64,000 nt of DNA from Euptelea pleiosperma (Eukaryota > Streptophyta > Magnoliopsida > Ranunculales > Eupteleaceae), in assembly GCA_035048495.1 (NCBI GenBank), contig CM068547.1, positions 8,211,700 through 8,275,699 on the forward strand. Direction: 5' to 3'. This document shows positions 47,296-58,408 of the stretch, in pieces. Position numbers and translations under genes: made by a program. The notes under the pieces are model-generated. The model did no database searches. It was not told the DNA's origin and worked only from the letters and a program-made list of their open reading frames with translations. Each line of letters opens with the position of its first letter. Position 1 is the first letter of the stretch.

Positions 47296-48515
47296 TCAGA
47301 TGCCGGAGGCGGCGGATGCGGTGTTGTTGGCCGACCATTGAGAGGGAAAATTTTCCGGGAAATGGTCGGAAAAGCAGTCGTCGAACGCCGAAGCTGCAGA
47401 GGAAGTGGCGCTTGTGGGTTCCATGAGTTCTTCTAAACCCATGAACAAGTCGTCGCTGCTTACCACCATATCGGGGATGATAAGCTCGTCTTCTTCATCC
47501 TCTTCGATTACTTCTTCATCCTCGTCTTCTCTGCCTTCTTTTTTGGTGGGCCTATGTAGAAGCTCGTCTTCCATGGCTGCCGTTAATGGGGTAGTTGGAG
47601 AGAGACTCATTGTTGAAGGAGAAGAACAAGTAGGTTTGCTGGTGGGTGTATCTCCGTCGCCGGTGGTGGCTTGTGTAGGTGTAGAAAATTTGTGACGAGT
47701 GCTGCCGGCGAGGGAGTTTCGGTGGGTAGGCTTAGGATGGTTGTGCTCCGCCGTGTACGTTATGATAAACATCGTCGGATCTGAGTGGCTCCGCTCTACT
47801 TGTTTCCTCGCCAAACACCCTTTCGAGCTACTGCATCTGTAATAGCCCCTGTTGTTCGATCCATAACCCCAATAAATTTAATAAAAAGCTAAAGAACAAA
47901 CAAAAAAAATGAAGAAAATTTGTAAAACGGTAGATACCCACCTGGGATATGGAGAGCCCTTGATGGGTTTTTGCCCGTATTTACGCCAAGCCCACATATC
48001 GGAAGAAAGACCCTCGGCGGGTACTTGGCACACCACTCGCTTTTGTTGGTTCTTCCTGTAGAACAATAAAAGAGGAGATTTTAATACATGGGTAGGTGAT
48101 CTGTAAATTTATTTCTAGGACAAATTCGCAAGCCAACGAACCTTCTTTTCAATCTAGGAGTCTGAGACTGAGCAGTAGTAGAGGTAGTAGTAGCAGACCC
48201 AGAAAGGGAGCGATGAGGCTGGTGCTGCTTCTGCTGCTGTTGGAAACCTGTGAGAACTGGAGCAACGGAGGTGGGTAAGCTCTTTGGAGAGATGGGTTGG
48301 AACTTGGGGAAGAAGGGTTTGTAAAGCTCTTCTAGTTCTTGAAGATCGGTTCTAGTTTCAAAGAGATCAGGGAGACAAAGATATTGGTCTTCTTGTTCAA
48401 AGCTCGAAGGAGCAAAGAAAGAGAAAGGATCGTCCATTGTAGTGGCTGTTGTGGTGGTGGTGGTGGTGGTAGTGTAGCCTCTCACCACCGCATGGAGATC
48501 CCAGTCGTCCTCCAT
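47296..48515 (-). CDS. WRKY: WRKY transcription factor, group IIe (WRKY22/27/29-like)
   Basis: A nuclear DNA-binding protein that recognises W-boxes. Exons on the minus strand are 48142-48515, 47942-48055 and 47296-47848, joining to 346 residues. The WRKY domain spans exons 2-3: [18 protein letters not shown], then [16 protein letters not shown] and TAEHNHP, giving a C-x5-C..H-x-H finger. The intron falls in the Arg codon of PYPR, the position typical of groups IIc-e and III. The domain sequence is closest to Arabidopsis WRKY22/27/29, which act in pattern-triggered immunity (known biology, assignment inferred). The N terminus has a Thr run from an ACC repeat. The C terminus has an acidic stretch ([16 protein letters not shown]), a likely activation region. 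The Ser-rich frame on the other strand at 47405 is its shadow. Confidence 0.95.
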
Positions 48516-48957
48516 TCAAACGCGAAATATCCGGGCTGTCCTCTGCTTTCGCTGCTGCTGCTCCAGTTTAAGCAAGCAAGATGGAGAGAAGGAGAGGAGA
48601 GAGAGAGAGAGAGAAGAGTGAGGAGAGAGACACAAAATGGGACAAAGGACGGCGCTGACTTTGGAGGGTAAGAGAGAGACATGAAAGTAGAGCCCGGTTT
48701 TATTATTTATACAGAGAAGAGAGAGACAAAAGCGGTTTTTTGGAACCAGATGGAATCCGGATTCCGGACCTCTATCTCTCGCTCCCTCTCTCACTTAAAA
48801 CCGCTTTTGGTTTCCCATTGACTTTCTAATGTCAAAACGTGGTTTTGTAAGGTAAAGGACGATCCCTCCAAAGTATTAGAAAAGAAAAAGTCCACACTCT
48901 CCTGACCGACGCTCGTCGGTCGAGACGACTCAGTCGACTCGACGGAAACTCCTTGGG
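48516..48957 (-). promoter_or_regulatory. WRKY 5' leader and proximal promoter
   Basis: A GA-rich leader (around 48590-48620 on the + strand) precedes the ATG. A W-box core TTGACT lies at 48818-48823 and a second TTGAC core on the other strand at 48831-48835. Such boxes fit auto- or cross-regulation by WRKY factors, which is inference. Confidence 0.4.
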
Positions 48958-49312
48958 GATTAAAACTTACACGACAGGAGGTTAGTGACCTTCGCCCACA
49001 ATATTAGCCACGTGGAACATTTTTAGAGGACACTGACCGTGTGGATGTTGGGCTAATCCCTTGGTGGATCTACAAACCAAAAATCAACCTAATTAGTGAT
49101 TCCTAAACGTTGGAATGAAGTCATTTTCATGGGTTGATTTTAGCCGTGGGAATTTCAGCATTATTTGGAGTACAAGATCGAAAGGTTTGAGATCATTAAT
49201 CAGGATGATTTCAGTTTTGTAAGTTCACATAGGGATTGGCCAAACATCCATACGGTCAGCGTCCTATAAGAGTGTACCACGTGGCTCATATTGTGGGCCG
49301 TCAGGACCTATA
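48958..49312. mobile_element. Mutator-like MITE, family 1 (copy g) upstream of WRKY
   Basis: Contains CCCACAATATTAGCCACGTGG, GACCGTGTGGATGTTGGG and the mirrored right arm ending CTCATATTGTGGGCCGTCAGG. The ends are worn (TAAAACTT at the left). It begins about 440 bp upstream of the WRKY start codon. Confidence 0.65.
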
Positions 49313-49893
49313 AAGAGCTAATGGTCATGCAAGATATACTCGGATCTGAGTAAAATAATTGAAAACAAAAGCTGCGTCACTTACACCGGACCAATCGTTA
49401 TCCGACTTCGTGGGCGAGTACTGGGGTTTTGCTAGAGTGGGACCACTCGAGAGAAATGCTGCACTACGGTTCAGAACATGAATCGTTGGATTCAACATAA
49501 CCACAGTCCACGTTGCCTCCTGGACCGTGGATATATTGAATCCAATGGTCAATGGTCTCACCGTACATATTTTGTCCGGTTATTCTTGGGGTACCACGAT
49601 TTAAAAAAAAAAAAAAACAATTGGTGTGTGGCACGCGACACCAGTAGGTGATAGACTGTTGGTGACCGCGTGGTGATGGAGGGGAGGATGCGTACGATAA
49701 GGCTGAGATGACGGGCACACGAGGTAAGATAAGCCAGGACAGCTTCGCAAAATGGGGGGCCCCACCTCAAAATATTTGATATAAAAATCCGTCCAAGTTG
49801 CAGTAAAGATTAATGGGTCAACTCGTTTTTTAATTCGGTGCTTAAACCTTGAAGCATGTTTTGGAGTTGCTTGCTAATGGTATGGTCCGTATG
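49313..49893. other. Gene-free, with poly(A/T) tract
   Basis: No supportable gene. An A run lies at about 49601-49618. Overlapping minus-strand frames match nothing recognised. Confidence 0.45.
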
Positions 49894-50250
49894 GAGTATT
49901 ACTTTGCTGACCACGCTGGTCAGCAAAGTTACTTACCACCCACAAATTGAGCTACGTAGCATAATTTTAGAGATTCTGACCGTATGGATGTTTGGCCCAA
50001 CCCTAGATGTACATACAGGCCAAAAGTTAGCCTGATTAGTGATTTCTAAGCGTTGGATTGGAGTCGTTTTTGTGGGTTGATTCTTAATCGTAGAATTCGA
50101 GCATTATTGACCGTTATTTGGTGTCCGAAGATCCAACGATTTGAAATCAATAATCAGACTGATTTTTGGTCTGTAGGTCCACCAAGGGATTGGCAAATAT
50201 CCATACAGTCAGCATTCTTCATATTGTAGGCGGTCAGCAAAGTTCTACTC
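49894..50250. mobile_element. Mutator-like MITE, family 1 (copy h)
   Basis: Starts GAGTATTACTTTGCTGACC and ends GGTCAGCAAAGTTCTACTC. The interior matches the family. No clear 9-bp duplication. Confidence 0.72.
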
Positions 50251-51200
50251 CCTGTTTCGTGGTTAATTTCCTAACACGGCAGATTTTTCAGCTGTGTCGA
50301 CTCTTAAAGTCGTGGATGGCGAGTAAAACTTGTGTCACAAGATGGCACGAGACATTAAATTCAAGCGTGTGGGGTCTAGCTTTCATAAAGCAAACCGGCG
50401 CATTTTATATGTACGAAGGAAATGATTTTTCAACCGAACTTTTTGGCCTTTTTGCCTTGACAGTGTTTGACGAAAACGCCCTTGTCCTTACCAACCATTC
50501 CCTAAATCAAATGTGAACTGATAAGGGTATTTCTGTCAAATGTTGACTGAAAGAGGTTAAAAGCCCATTACAAAATGATTTCCTTATCAAAAAACTTAAT
50601 TAAGAAATACCTCCGACATTATGCCTCGAGATCCGTGTTACTAATCTATAAACCATCTATATTAGGACTGTCGATGGATCGGGTTCGAATCAGATCAGGG
50701 TTGATCTAGAATCATCCAATAGCTTTTCGGATTATTGTTCTCATATCCACACCTGATCCGAAATGAACCATCGGAATTGGATTGGAGCGACCTAACATCA
50801 AGTCTATCTGATCAATAAAGTTGTTAAATTTGATTTAAAAAATAAACTAGTCCTCTACATCAAAAAAATTGCGCTATGTGGGGCCACTCATCGACTGCAT
50901 CGAGAGTCCTCTACATAAAAATTAAAAATAAATAAAAAATTCAGGAGCACTACAAGTGACGATGACTGGAAAAGGATTGAAGGAGCAACTTGCGTTGAAG
51001 GTTTGAAAAAAACTGCGAACCCTACTTTTTGCAACAGCTATGCGTTTCAAGGTCAAAACTCACCTATACGTGTAGAAAGAATGCTAGCAAGCAAGCGACA
51101 CCGACGCAATGTCGTGAAAGACAAGAAAAACTACCTCGAAAATCATATCTTGAATTAAAATATTTTTTTTTTCCTCATCTTTAACCGCGTTGCATCTAGG
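50251..51200. other. No gene seen; remnants of repeats
   Basis: GGACTGTCGATGGATCGGG at about 50665 resembles the start of a family A element but has no partner. A fragment at 50880-50930 matches the 3250-3632 MITE. The rest is not recognised. Confidence 0.4.
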
Positions 51201-51209
51201 CATTCTTTG

Positions 51210-51820
51210 ATTCCACTGACCCATGAATGTTTGGCCCACATCTTTGTAGACCTAGAAACCAAAAAATCAGATTGATTTGTGATTTATAGAAATTAGATTC
51301 GAAGCAATATTTTTTCATCATAAGCTTTATGAACAGCCCCAAAAGTGGGTTCCAAAATTCTTGAATTATTCGCAAACTGTAGAATTATTTAGAAAACGAA
51401 CCAAATAACGTCCAATTTTAATTTATAAGACAAAAAGTAGTAAATATTTTATTTTTTTTAATTATTTTGCCAATTTTTTAATGACAAATCCAAATTTTAC
51501 TCAACATTTTGCGAGAAATTTTTTGAAGCGGCGAGATTTTTGAAGCAACAATCATGCACCCAATGATGGCGTGAAACATATACCCATAGTTTAGGCTTAG
51601 GTTTTAAAAAGTAAATATGGGTATAAGTGGTGCGTGATCATTGGTGCATGATCGTTGCTTCAAAAATCCCGCCGCTTCAAAAAATTTCTCTATTTTTGCG
51701 GCACTCCGAATAGCTAATTATGGTTCCCAACTCATGATGAAAAAAAAAATACTCGAATCAAATAGCTAGAATTCACAAATTTGGCTGATTTTGGTTTGTT
51801 AGGTCAACTAAGGGGTGCTT
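51210..51820. mobile_element. ATCAG/CTAG MITE split by a smaller MITE
   Basis: The left half (CCACTGACCCATGAATGTTTGG, AAATCAGATTGATTTGTGA) and right half (AATAGCTAGAATTCACAAAT, GGCTGATTTTGGTTTG) are inverted relatives separated by the insert at 51513-51690 and flanking AT-rich DNA. Confidence 0.45.
51513..51690. mobile_element. 178-bp palindromic MITE (GAGAAATTTTTTGAAG)
   Basis: The left arm GAGAAATTTTTTGAAGCGGC, then GATTTTTGAAGCAAC, mirrors the right arm GTTGCTTCAAAAATC then GCCGCTTCAAAAAATTTCTC. Flanking ACATTTTGC and TATTTTTGC match at six of nine positions, hinting at a Mutator-like 9-bp duplication. Confidence 0.7.
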
Positions 51821-52194
51821 TAATCAAGCTTTGCCGAAAAACCCTAACAAGCAAAACCGTGTTAAACCCAAACATCTCACTCACCACCCATTAACGTTCT
51901 GTCTCTAGCTTTGACCAATTTTTTTTGTATCCGCATTTTTCAATGACCAAATGTGAAGTCTCGTTTTGGTTGCTTATCCAAAAACCAAAAAAAAAAAAAG
52001 TCTTATTTTGGTTGGCCAGTCAGAAATTCCCGCTGAAGAACACTTTTCTCTTTACTCCTACACCTTTATCTTTCTTACGTTTTAATATTAATTAATTAAT
52101 TAACCTTTTTGTCTTTTCAGCTATATTATAAGATCTTAGACAAGACGCTATCCTTTTAGCTGCTTTGATGAATAGATAGAGAGATGATACTTCA

Positions 52195-52466
52195 AAATGC
52201 ACCACCTGGCTCAGTCTTTTGGACCCACTGACTCTTGAAGGTTGGTCCCAGGCCCCACCACTTGATGGATCTATACACCAAAAATCAGCTCGATTGGTGA
52301 TCTCTAGCTTTAGTTGTTTCGAGTTATTTTAGGATTTGAACATTTTGTTTTTGGATGCTCAGATTCAATAGCTAGAGATCACCAATCAAGCTGATTTTTG
52401 GTGTGTAGTGGGCCATGCATTTATGGGCAAGTGGGTCCCAAAGACTGTACCAGGTGGTGCATTTTA
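52195..52466. mobile_element. MITE with AAAATGCACCACCTGG ends
   Basis: The left end AAAATGCACCACCTGGCTC..TTTTGGACCCACTGAC mirrors GTGGGTCCCAAAGACTG..CCAGGTGGTGCATTTT. The centre has ATCAGCTCGATTGGTGATC and its inverse. No duplication read. Confidence 0.7.
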
Positions 52467-52798
52467 TTTGCTCCGTATCTTCACTTGAAAGAGAGAGAGC
52501 AGGGCCATAAATTTGGCAAAAGGATATGTACTTTGATAGATACCTTTGCTATCAAAGAAAAGATTGCAATCTCAATGCAACTCATACCTCCACTCACCTT
52601 TTTCTCTTTTAATCCATCAGTCCTTCTATTCAACCAAACTAATGGGAGAGAGAGAGAGAGAGAAAGAGAGGGAGAGAGGGGGGATCAGCTGGTCAGCACC
52701 ACTTTTTAATGGGAGGGAGAGGAGGTGCCACACTAGGAAGCAATAGGAGACACCCCACCTCCACCTCCACCTCCACCTCTACATCCACCCTACACCTA

Positions 52799-53527
52799 GA
52801 GTAAAACTTCGCTGACCATCGACAGTCGATGAAGCTGCTGACAGCCCATAATATGAGTCACGTGGCATACTCTCGGAGGACACTGACAGTATGGATCATG
52901 GTTCGAAATCTCGAGATTGGAGGCTGAAGCGATGGTCTCAAATCATGATCCGGATTACCCGACCCAAAATGGGATCGGCGCATCTCACCTCGAGACGAAG
53001 TGAGACTTCCCAAGGAATCAGTGATCTCGGCTCAAGACAATCCATTTTTGGATTAGATCGGTGGGCTCCGATCCCATTCCGGATTAGCGCAACTCACCCC
53101 GAGACAAAGTGAGACTTCCCAGGGAAACAGTGATCTCGGCCCGAGATGATCCATTTTTGGATTGGATCAGTGGGATCCAATCCTACTCCAGATCGCCTAA
53201 TCCAGAACCGGGTCGGCCGAGACTTCGAACCATGGTATGGATGTTTGGCCAATCTCTAAGTGGACTACAAACAAAAGATCATCCAGATTAGTGATTTCAA
53301 ACCTTTGGATCCTTATAACCCAAATAATGGTTAATAAGGCTCAAATTCCTACTATTAAAATCAACCCATGAAAATGACTCCAATCCAACGCTTAGAAATC
53401 ACTAATCAAGTTAATTTTTGGTTTATAGGTCCACATAGGGATTGGCCAAACATCTATAGGGTCAGTGTCCACTAAAAAAGGTGGTTATGGGGCTTGCTGA
53501 CCGTCGATGGTCAGTGAAGTATTACTA
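52799..53527. mobile_element. Mutator-like MITE, family 1 (copy i), host of a nested element
   Basis: Starts GAGTAAAACTTCGCTGACC and ends GGTCAGTGAAGTATTACTA, sitting in a CCACCT-repeat tract that continues on both sides. The interior word CAGTATGGATGTTTGG is split at 52896/53235 by another element with an 8-bp duplication. Confidence 0.78.
52897..53234. mobile_element. hAT-like MITE, family B, nested (GATCTCGGCCGAGATC motif)
   Basis: Ends CATGGTTCGAAATCTCG and CGAGACTTCGAACCATG. Perfect 8-bp duplication GTATGGAT at 52889-52896 and 53235-53242. Removing it restores the host MITE sequence. The interior is GATC/CTCGG/GAGAC words in both orientations. Confidence 0.9.
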
Positions 53528-54276
53528 CCTCCACCTACACCTAAACCTCCACCATTGCTCCACGTGTCTCAACCTCTTAAGTACCCTTTTCGCCCCCCTT
53601 CAAGCTTTTGGACCTTCATTTGTGCTACATCCATCATTTGTGATTGTAGTGGCTTTGAAACCAAAAAAAAAAAAATGATGAAACTTGGATTTGTAGTAAA
53701 CAACTGAACATTACCACGAAAAGGGAAGACACGTTGGGCAATATAGTGACAGTCCCACGTGATGGTACACGAACAATGCATCGTCCAACCACTTTATAGT
53801 TTATACTTTATACCAATCCATTGGTCAAAAGTCAATCTGATCGAATGATTGCAACCATCTAATTGGTAGACTTTTTTTTTATTCTTTCCCTCTACCATCC
53901 ACACTATTTGTTCTTTTGCTTTTGACTTTTTTTAGAGTGTACGTGTGAGGTCCAGATTGGACATAATCCTAAACCCTAAAAGAAGCTCTACAGGAAAAAC
54001 AAAATTTTGCTGGGCTGGGGCTAATCTATACAAAACAACGCGGCAAATCCTCGGCTGCTACGTTGGAGAGGATCTTTTAAGAATATTCCCTTTTCAAATC
54101 ATGTTGGTCCCACCCTATGTCTAAAAATTCTGTCCCATGAATCTGCTCCAGAATTCGTTCCACTAGAGTTCAATTTTGCTCAACAGCATTATTGAGCAAC
54201 CACATCAAAAGCTCCTCAATGTCCAACACGTACTTCTTGGCATAACTTTTTAAAATTTTGTTTTTTTTTAAATAAT
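53528..54276. other. No gene or element recognised
   Basis: CCACCT-type simple sequence at the left and T-rich tracts. Open frames lack recognisable domains. Confidence 0.45.
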
Positions 54277-54284
54277 GTTGTAAC

Positions 54285-54691
54285 CAAGGTTTAAAAGAGG
54301 CCGTTATAACGGTATAAAGGATTGGGGGCGTTACGTTTTTTCTTTGTAACGGCCATTATATTGGGTTGTAATGCACAGGACCAAAAACGAGAAAAACGGG
54401 AAATAACATATCTGAAATCCAAAATTTTAAATTTTTAGTTAACAAGAAAATTAAAGAAAAATAACAGAATAACGGTATTTTTTTTAAAAAAATTCATAAA
54501 AGAAGTCATTATTTTAAAAAAAAGTGTTATAATGAAAAAAACACATTTTCATAATTTTAAAACGGTACGTAACGTAACGGGGGAGGTCTGTTTCTGTTAC
54601 AACGGCCGTTATTTTTTATTTTTTTTATTAATTTTTATTTTGTAACCCAACGGCCGTTATTTTCCGTATAACGGCTATTTTTTAAATCATG
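54285..54691. mobile_element. hAT-like MITE, family B (CGTTATAACGG motif)
   Basis: Ends CAAGGTTTAAAAGAGG and TTTTTTAAATCATG. Perfect 8-bp duplication GTTGTAAC at 54277-54284 and 54692-54699. The interior is saturated with GGCCGTTAT/ATAACGG. Confidence 0.9.
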
Positions 54692-54894
54692 GTTGTAACT
54701 GGTAAGAGTGTTGCCAGCCAGGGTACAGATTGGATGCAGGCGCTGTTGCTCAACAGTGCTGTTGAGCACAAATGTTCTAAAAAGTTTAGGTACATATGTG
54801 TCGTCAAATCATGTGGATTCGAGTCCGTCCGTCCGACTCCAACTAAAAAGATAGCCCGCGTATATTCCTCAGTCTATGGTCTATACAAAAAGAT

Positions 54895-55071
54895 GAGTAA
54901 AACTTCCGTCACAATCGGCTTGCAAATCACACAATCACAGCCAATAAGTTCTCGGCACGTACACCTCAAAGCAAAAGCACATGGTACGTTGCAAAGCACT
55001 TGTGTACGTGCCGAAAACTCATTGGCTTGTGATTGTGTGATTTACAATTTCTTGCGATAGAAGTTTTACTC
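54895..55071. mobile_element. Minimal 177-bp Mutator-like MITE with perfect 9-bp duplication
   Basis: Ends GAGTAAAACTTC and its mirror GAAGTTTTACTC. Perfect duplication CAAAAAGAT at 54886-54894 and 55072-55080. The arms extend almost to the centre (CAATCACA..GGCACGTACAC). It shares only the termini with family 1 and so defines its ends and superfamily. Confidence 0.9.
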
Positions 55072-55149
55072 CAAAAAGATATCGGTGTATATGCCCAACT
55101 TTCTTTTTGAGTGGAGATCCCATTTGTGTCCCTGCCAGAAACTAAAGGT

Positions 55150-55450
55150 AAGGTTATAAACATTCTTGGATACCAAGTGGCAACGTGCAACACTCTTGGA
55201 TACCACTGACCGTATGGATGTTTGGCCCACCCTTTGATGGACCTATAGATAAAAAATCATCCTGATTTGGTGACATCTAACCGTTGGTACTATTGTATCT
55301 GAAACAATTTTTCAATCCTACAGCTAATACTCAACCCATGAAAAGACACAAATCCAACTGCAAGAAATTATCGATCAGGCTGATTTTTGGTCTTTTAAGT
55401 TTAACTAAGGATGGCCAGTGATCTCCAAGAGTCTGCCAAATGGCAGATAC
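55150..55450. mobile_element. Diverged relative of family 1 (copy j)
   Basis: GACCGTATGGATGTTTGGCC and ATCAGGCTGATTTTTGG in the usual order, but the terminal arms are missing or unrecognisable. Confidence 0.5.
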
Positions 55451-55481
55451 AGCAATATCGTTGATGAAATGAAATATTTAT

Positions 55482-55831
55482 AGGTCGGGATGGGGGGACA
55501 ACCATTTTGGCGGACCCACATAGAAGATGAATCAATGGCTGATTTTTGGTGAGGATGATATCGTCACCATATAGATCACCCAAACAAAAAATCAGCCCAT
55601 TCTGAAATTTCTAACCCCATCAAATGTGGTTTTCAAGTTACACGGAAAAAATAGACGGTTCATAATTCTTCAACTTCTAAACCAGTCTACGAATATCAGA
55701 ATGATTTGAATTTTTGTGAGGATGATCTCCTCACCATAGAGATCATCCTCACCAAAAATCAGCCATTGATTCATCTTCTATGTGGATCTGCCAAAAGGTT
55801 GTCAAAAATTGTTGTCCCCTAAACCCGACCC
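55482..55831. mobile_element. Mutator-like MITE, family 2 (copy 2)
   Basis: Starts AGGTCGGGATGGGGGGACAAC and ends GTTGTCCCCTAAACCCGACCC. Perfect 9-bp duplication AATATTTAT at 55473-55481 and 55832-55840. The interior matches 18569-18952 in the other orientation. Confidence 0.85.
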
Positions 55832-56038
55832 AATATTTATTAAGGTGTCGAAGCAGATCTCCGTCTTCTATCGAAAACACAACCTGGTGAGCAGATCATC
55901 CTCACCAAAAATCAGCCATTGATTCATCTTCTATGTGGATCTGCCAAAAGGTTGTCAAAAATGGTTGTCCCCTGAACCGGACCCAATATTTATTAAGGTG
56001 TCAAAGCAGATCTCCGTCTTCTATCAAAAATACAACCT
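55741..56038. repeat. 153-bp tandem duplication across a MITE end
   Basis: The block from GATCATCCTCACCAAAAATC through the MITE right end, the AATATTTAT flank and on to ACAACCT occurs at 55741 and again at 55894, nearly identical. It arose after the MITE inserted. Confidence 0.85.
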
Positions 56039-56137
56039 TAAATCTACAAAAAGAAAAACACAGGGAAAGTCCAAGGGGAAAGCCATAACATAACTAATTT
56101 AAAATAGACAATTGAAACCCTAACTTGTTCTCAACTT

Positions 56138-56549
56138 GTGGGTGGCCCGTCCCCTGGCACTATCTGACAAAGCATTTGTCAAAATCGGGTGCGAGTGGCT
56201 GAGATCAACCATCCATTTTGGGAGTCTATTTGGGAGATAAGATCTCGGCTCATTTTTGTTTTGTTGAAGCCTATAAGAAAGGGTATAAGTGGGGAGACAA
56301 CCGCTGTGTTTTGTCGGCCCATTTTTGTTTTGTTGAAGCCTATAAGAAAGGGTATAAGTGGGGAGACAACCGCTGTGTTTTGTTATATAAGTGGGTGACC
56401 CATGCCCACGACACTCCCGACAAAGTATTTGTCGAAATCAGGTGTGAGCGGCTGAGAGCCACCGTCCAATTGGGGAATAAGATCTAGACCCTTCTTTATT
56501 GAAGCCTATAAGAGGATATATAAGTGGGGAGACAACCACATGTTATATA
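56138..56549 (-). mobile_element. Tandem mini-Helitrons, second locus
   Basis: Minus-strand units begin TATATAACAAAACA or similar (at about 56549 and 56392) and end in a GTGTCGTGGGCA-type hairpin with CACCCAC. The internal GAGTGGCTGAGAT block matches 4249-4537. The frame with a repeated KKGYKWGDNRCVL peptide on the + strand is made by a 69-bp duplication and is not a gene. Confidence 0.5.
56246..56383. repeat. 69-bp tandem duplication (two copies, one mismatch)
   Basis: 56246-56314 and 56315-56383 differ by a single base (CGGCT/CGGCC). Recent duplication within the mini-Helitron. Confidence 0.92.
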
Positions 56550-56552
56550 GGT

Positions 56553-57160
56553 GTAGCAAAACTTACCAAATAGTAAACTTTCGAAATAAGTTGCAAAATT
56601 AAGACTTGTCAAAACAATCCGGACCAAAAAATAGCTAAAAACAAGTTAAATGAAAAATTGTCAAAATAAATTTTTTTTTTTTTTTCTAAAACGGCAATTT
56701 GATCCCTTATAATAGGCAATCCCAAGTTATAACCGTTTGAAGTTGACACTTTTTCGACTTAATTTCCTTCAATCTTAATGTTTCAGAAAGTATTATGTCA
56801 GGGACGCCTGATGGGATAATCACCATGTTTAGAGTTGAATGGTACGTAAATGCTAACGGTATCGCTAAGGAGCATAGTTGAAACTTGAAACTTTAAATTT
56901 TAAAGTCTCGCCACTGGATCAGTACCAATGCCGAGACCAAGTTTGATTGGGCTGATCAGTCTCCGTACTGATTCGGCCAAGGCTATGAACCCCTAATAGC
57001 AAACGGCCTGTGTATCTGGAGATCTTGTTGTTCTAAATATGTTTGAACAATAAATAAATAGAAGATCCGATTCGGTATAAAGCCAAAAAGACAAAAAAAT
57101 ATAGGTTTGATAATTAAAATTACTAACAGATCTCACTCAGGATAGCCCAATACTTCAAGT
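56553..57160. other. No gene seen
   Basis: A T run at about 56672 and TCTCGCC..GGCCAAGG words near 56880-57000 that resemble a worn motif-rich element. Nothing supportable. Confidence 0.4.
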
Positions 57161-57445
57161 CATGGTTTAAAATAATGCTGTTTTACCAAAAATAATAGTC
57201 GTTAAAACGGTAACGCCCAAAGCCTGTTATGTTATGAACCATTTTGAAGCTTAGAAAATAATGACCGTTATTTTGTGAAAAAAGGGTGTTATTTCTGTTA
57301 TTTTATGTTTTTGAACTTCAGCGCCACTTTTTCCATTTTCCGTTTTTGTCCGTCCGTTACAATTCGTTTTAACTGTCGTTATAATGGAAAAAACGGTAAC
57401 GACCCGAGTCCATTATACCGTTATAACGGCCTCTTTTAAACCTTG
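57161..57445. mobile_element. hAT-like MITE, family B (CGTTATAACGG motif, second copy)
   Basis: Ends CATGGTTTAAAATAATG and CTCTTTTAAACCTTG. Flanks CTTCAAGT and CTTCAAGC match at seven of eight positions. Interior GTTAAAACGGTAACG and CGTTATAACGGCC. Confidence 0.83.
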
Positions 57446-57994
57446 CTTCAAGCCATGTTTGAACACCTGGCTATTGTAAGATACCATAAAAAAAGGTGAA
57501 ACGTGGAATGAGAGCCACATGCTGGTTAGGGATCGGTTCCCCCTTTTATCAACAACAACAAAAAGGAAGAACTAGTTGCCATGGTTTACAAGTTTTCTCA
57601 TGTACACGTTCTGCGATCTTATACTAAGGATCCATTAGTCATAACGGGCTTAACTTGTTAGGCCCGAGCCCGGTACAATTAGTTAAAATGACGAGGAATC
57701 AAGCTTAGGACCGGCCCGCTAAGCTTATATATGCAACCCAAATCTGGCCCATGGAAGGCCCATTAACTCCCATGCTTGCCATACCAAGTAGTAATCACTC
57801 ACATTGCTATGAACAGAGTGGGTTTAGTTGTAATGGAACAAGGGGTCCACAGGATCTATTGCACCATTGAAGGCCACAGGATCTGTTGCACCATTTAAGA
57901 CCACAAACTTGGGGATAGTGAACTTCCTGCTCACCTCCTTGTCAATGATCTCCTTGACGAAAGGAGGATTTTCGAATCCTCGAGCTATTAATCA

Positions 57995-58225
57995 AAAGCT
58001 ACGGAAAAAAATTTAGATGCAGAGGACTCTCAGCGGCCCTACATAGATCGTTTTTTGGGCCTAATGACTGTGCAGCACACCTATTGGTGGATAAACACAC
58101 TAAAAATCAGCTTGATTGATGATTTCTAGCCATGGATTTACTACTCAAAAATATGCTTGAATCCAATGACTAGAATCAATCCTAAAAAGTACTATAATCT
58201 ATTGCTAGATAACCAATCGGGTTAT
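57995..58225. mobile_element. Partial copy of the 3250-3632 MITE
   Basis: TTTAGATGCAGAGGACTCTC, CGGCCCTACATAG and GAATCAATCCTAAAAAGTAC correspond to the first MITE. The right part is replaced by the ACTCCCGAGAGG block shared with 44090-44230. Confidence 0.5.
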
Positions 58226-58408
58226 TTTTTGGTGGTTGTTAGCATTGAGCTGGAATCACTTTTTCCACTTTTGACGGCACTAACAGCCACTGTTGGATTC
58301 TCAAAATCCACGACCAAGAACACGACTCCCGAGAGGGGGCACAAAAAGGGTGGCTCCTCAGCTTGACCCAGTGTAAAATCAGTAAAACCCATAGGAGAAA
58401 ATGAAGAG

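Noticed and set aside
47405..47695. Ser-rich 96-codon frame on the + strand
   Set aside because: Antisense shadow of the acidic C-terminal part of the WRKY protein.
56189..56487. Frames with a repeated KKGYKWGDNRCVL peptide
   Set aside because: Produced by a 69-bp tandem duplication (a multiple of three) in mini-Helitron DNA, not by a repeat protein.
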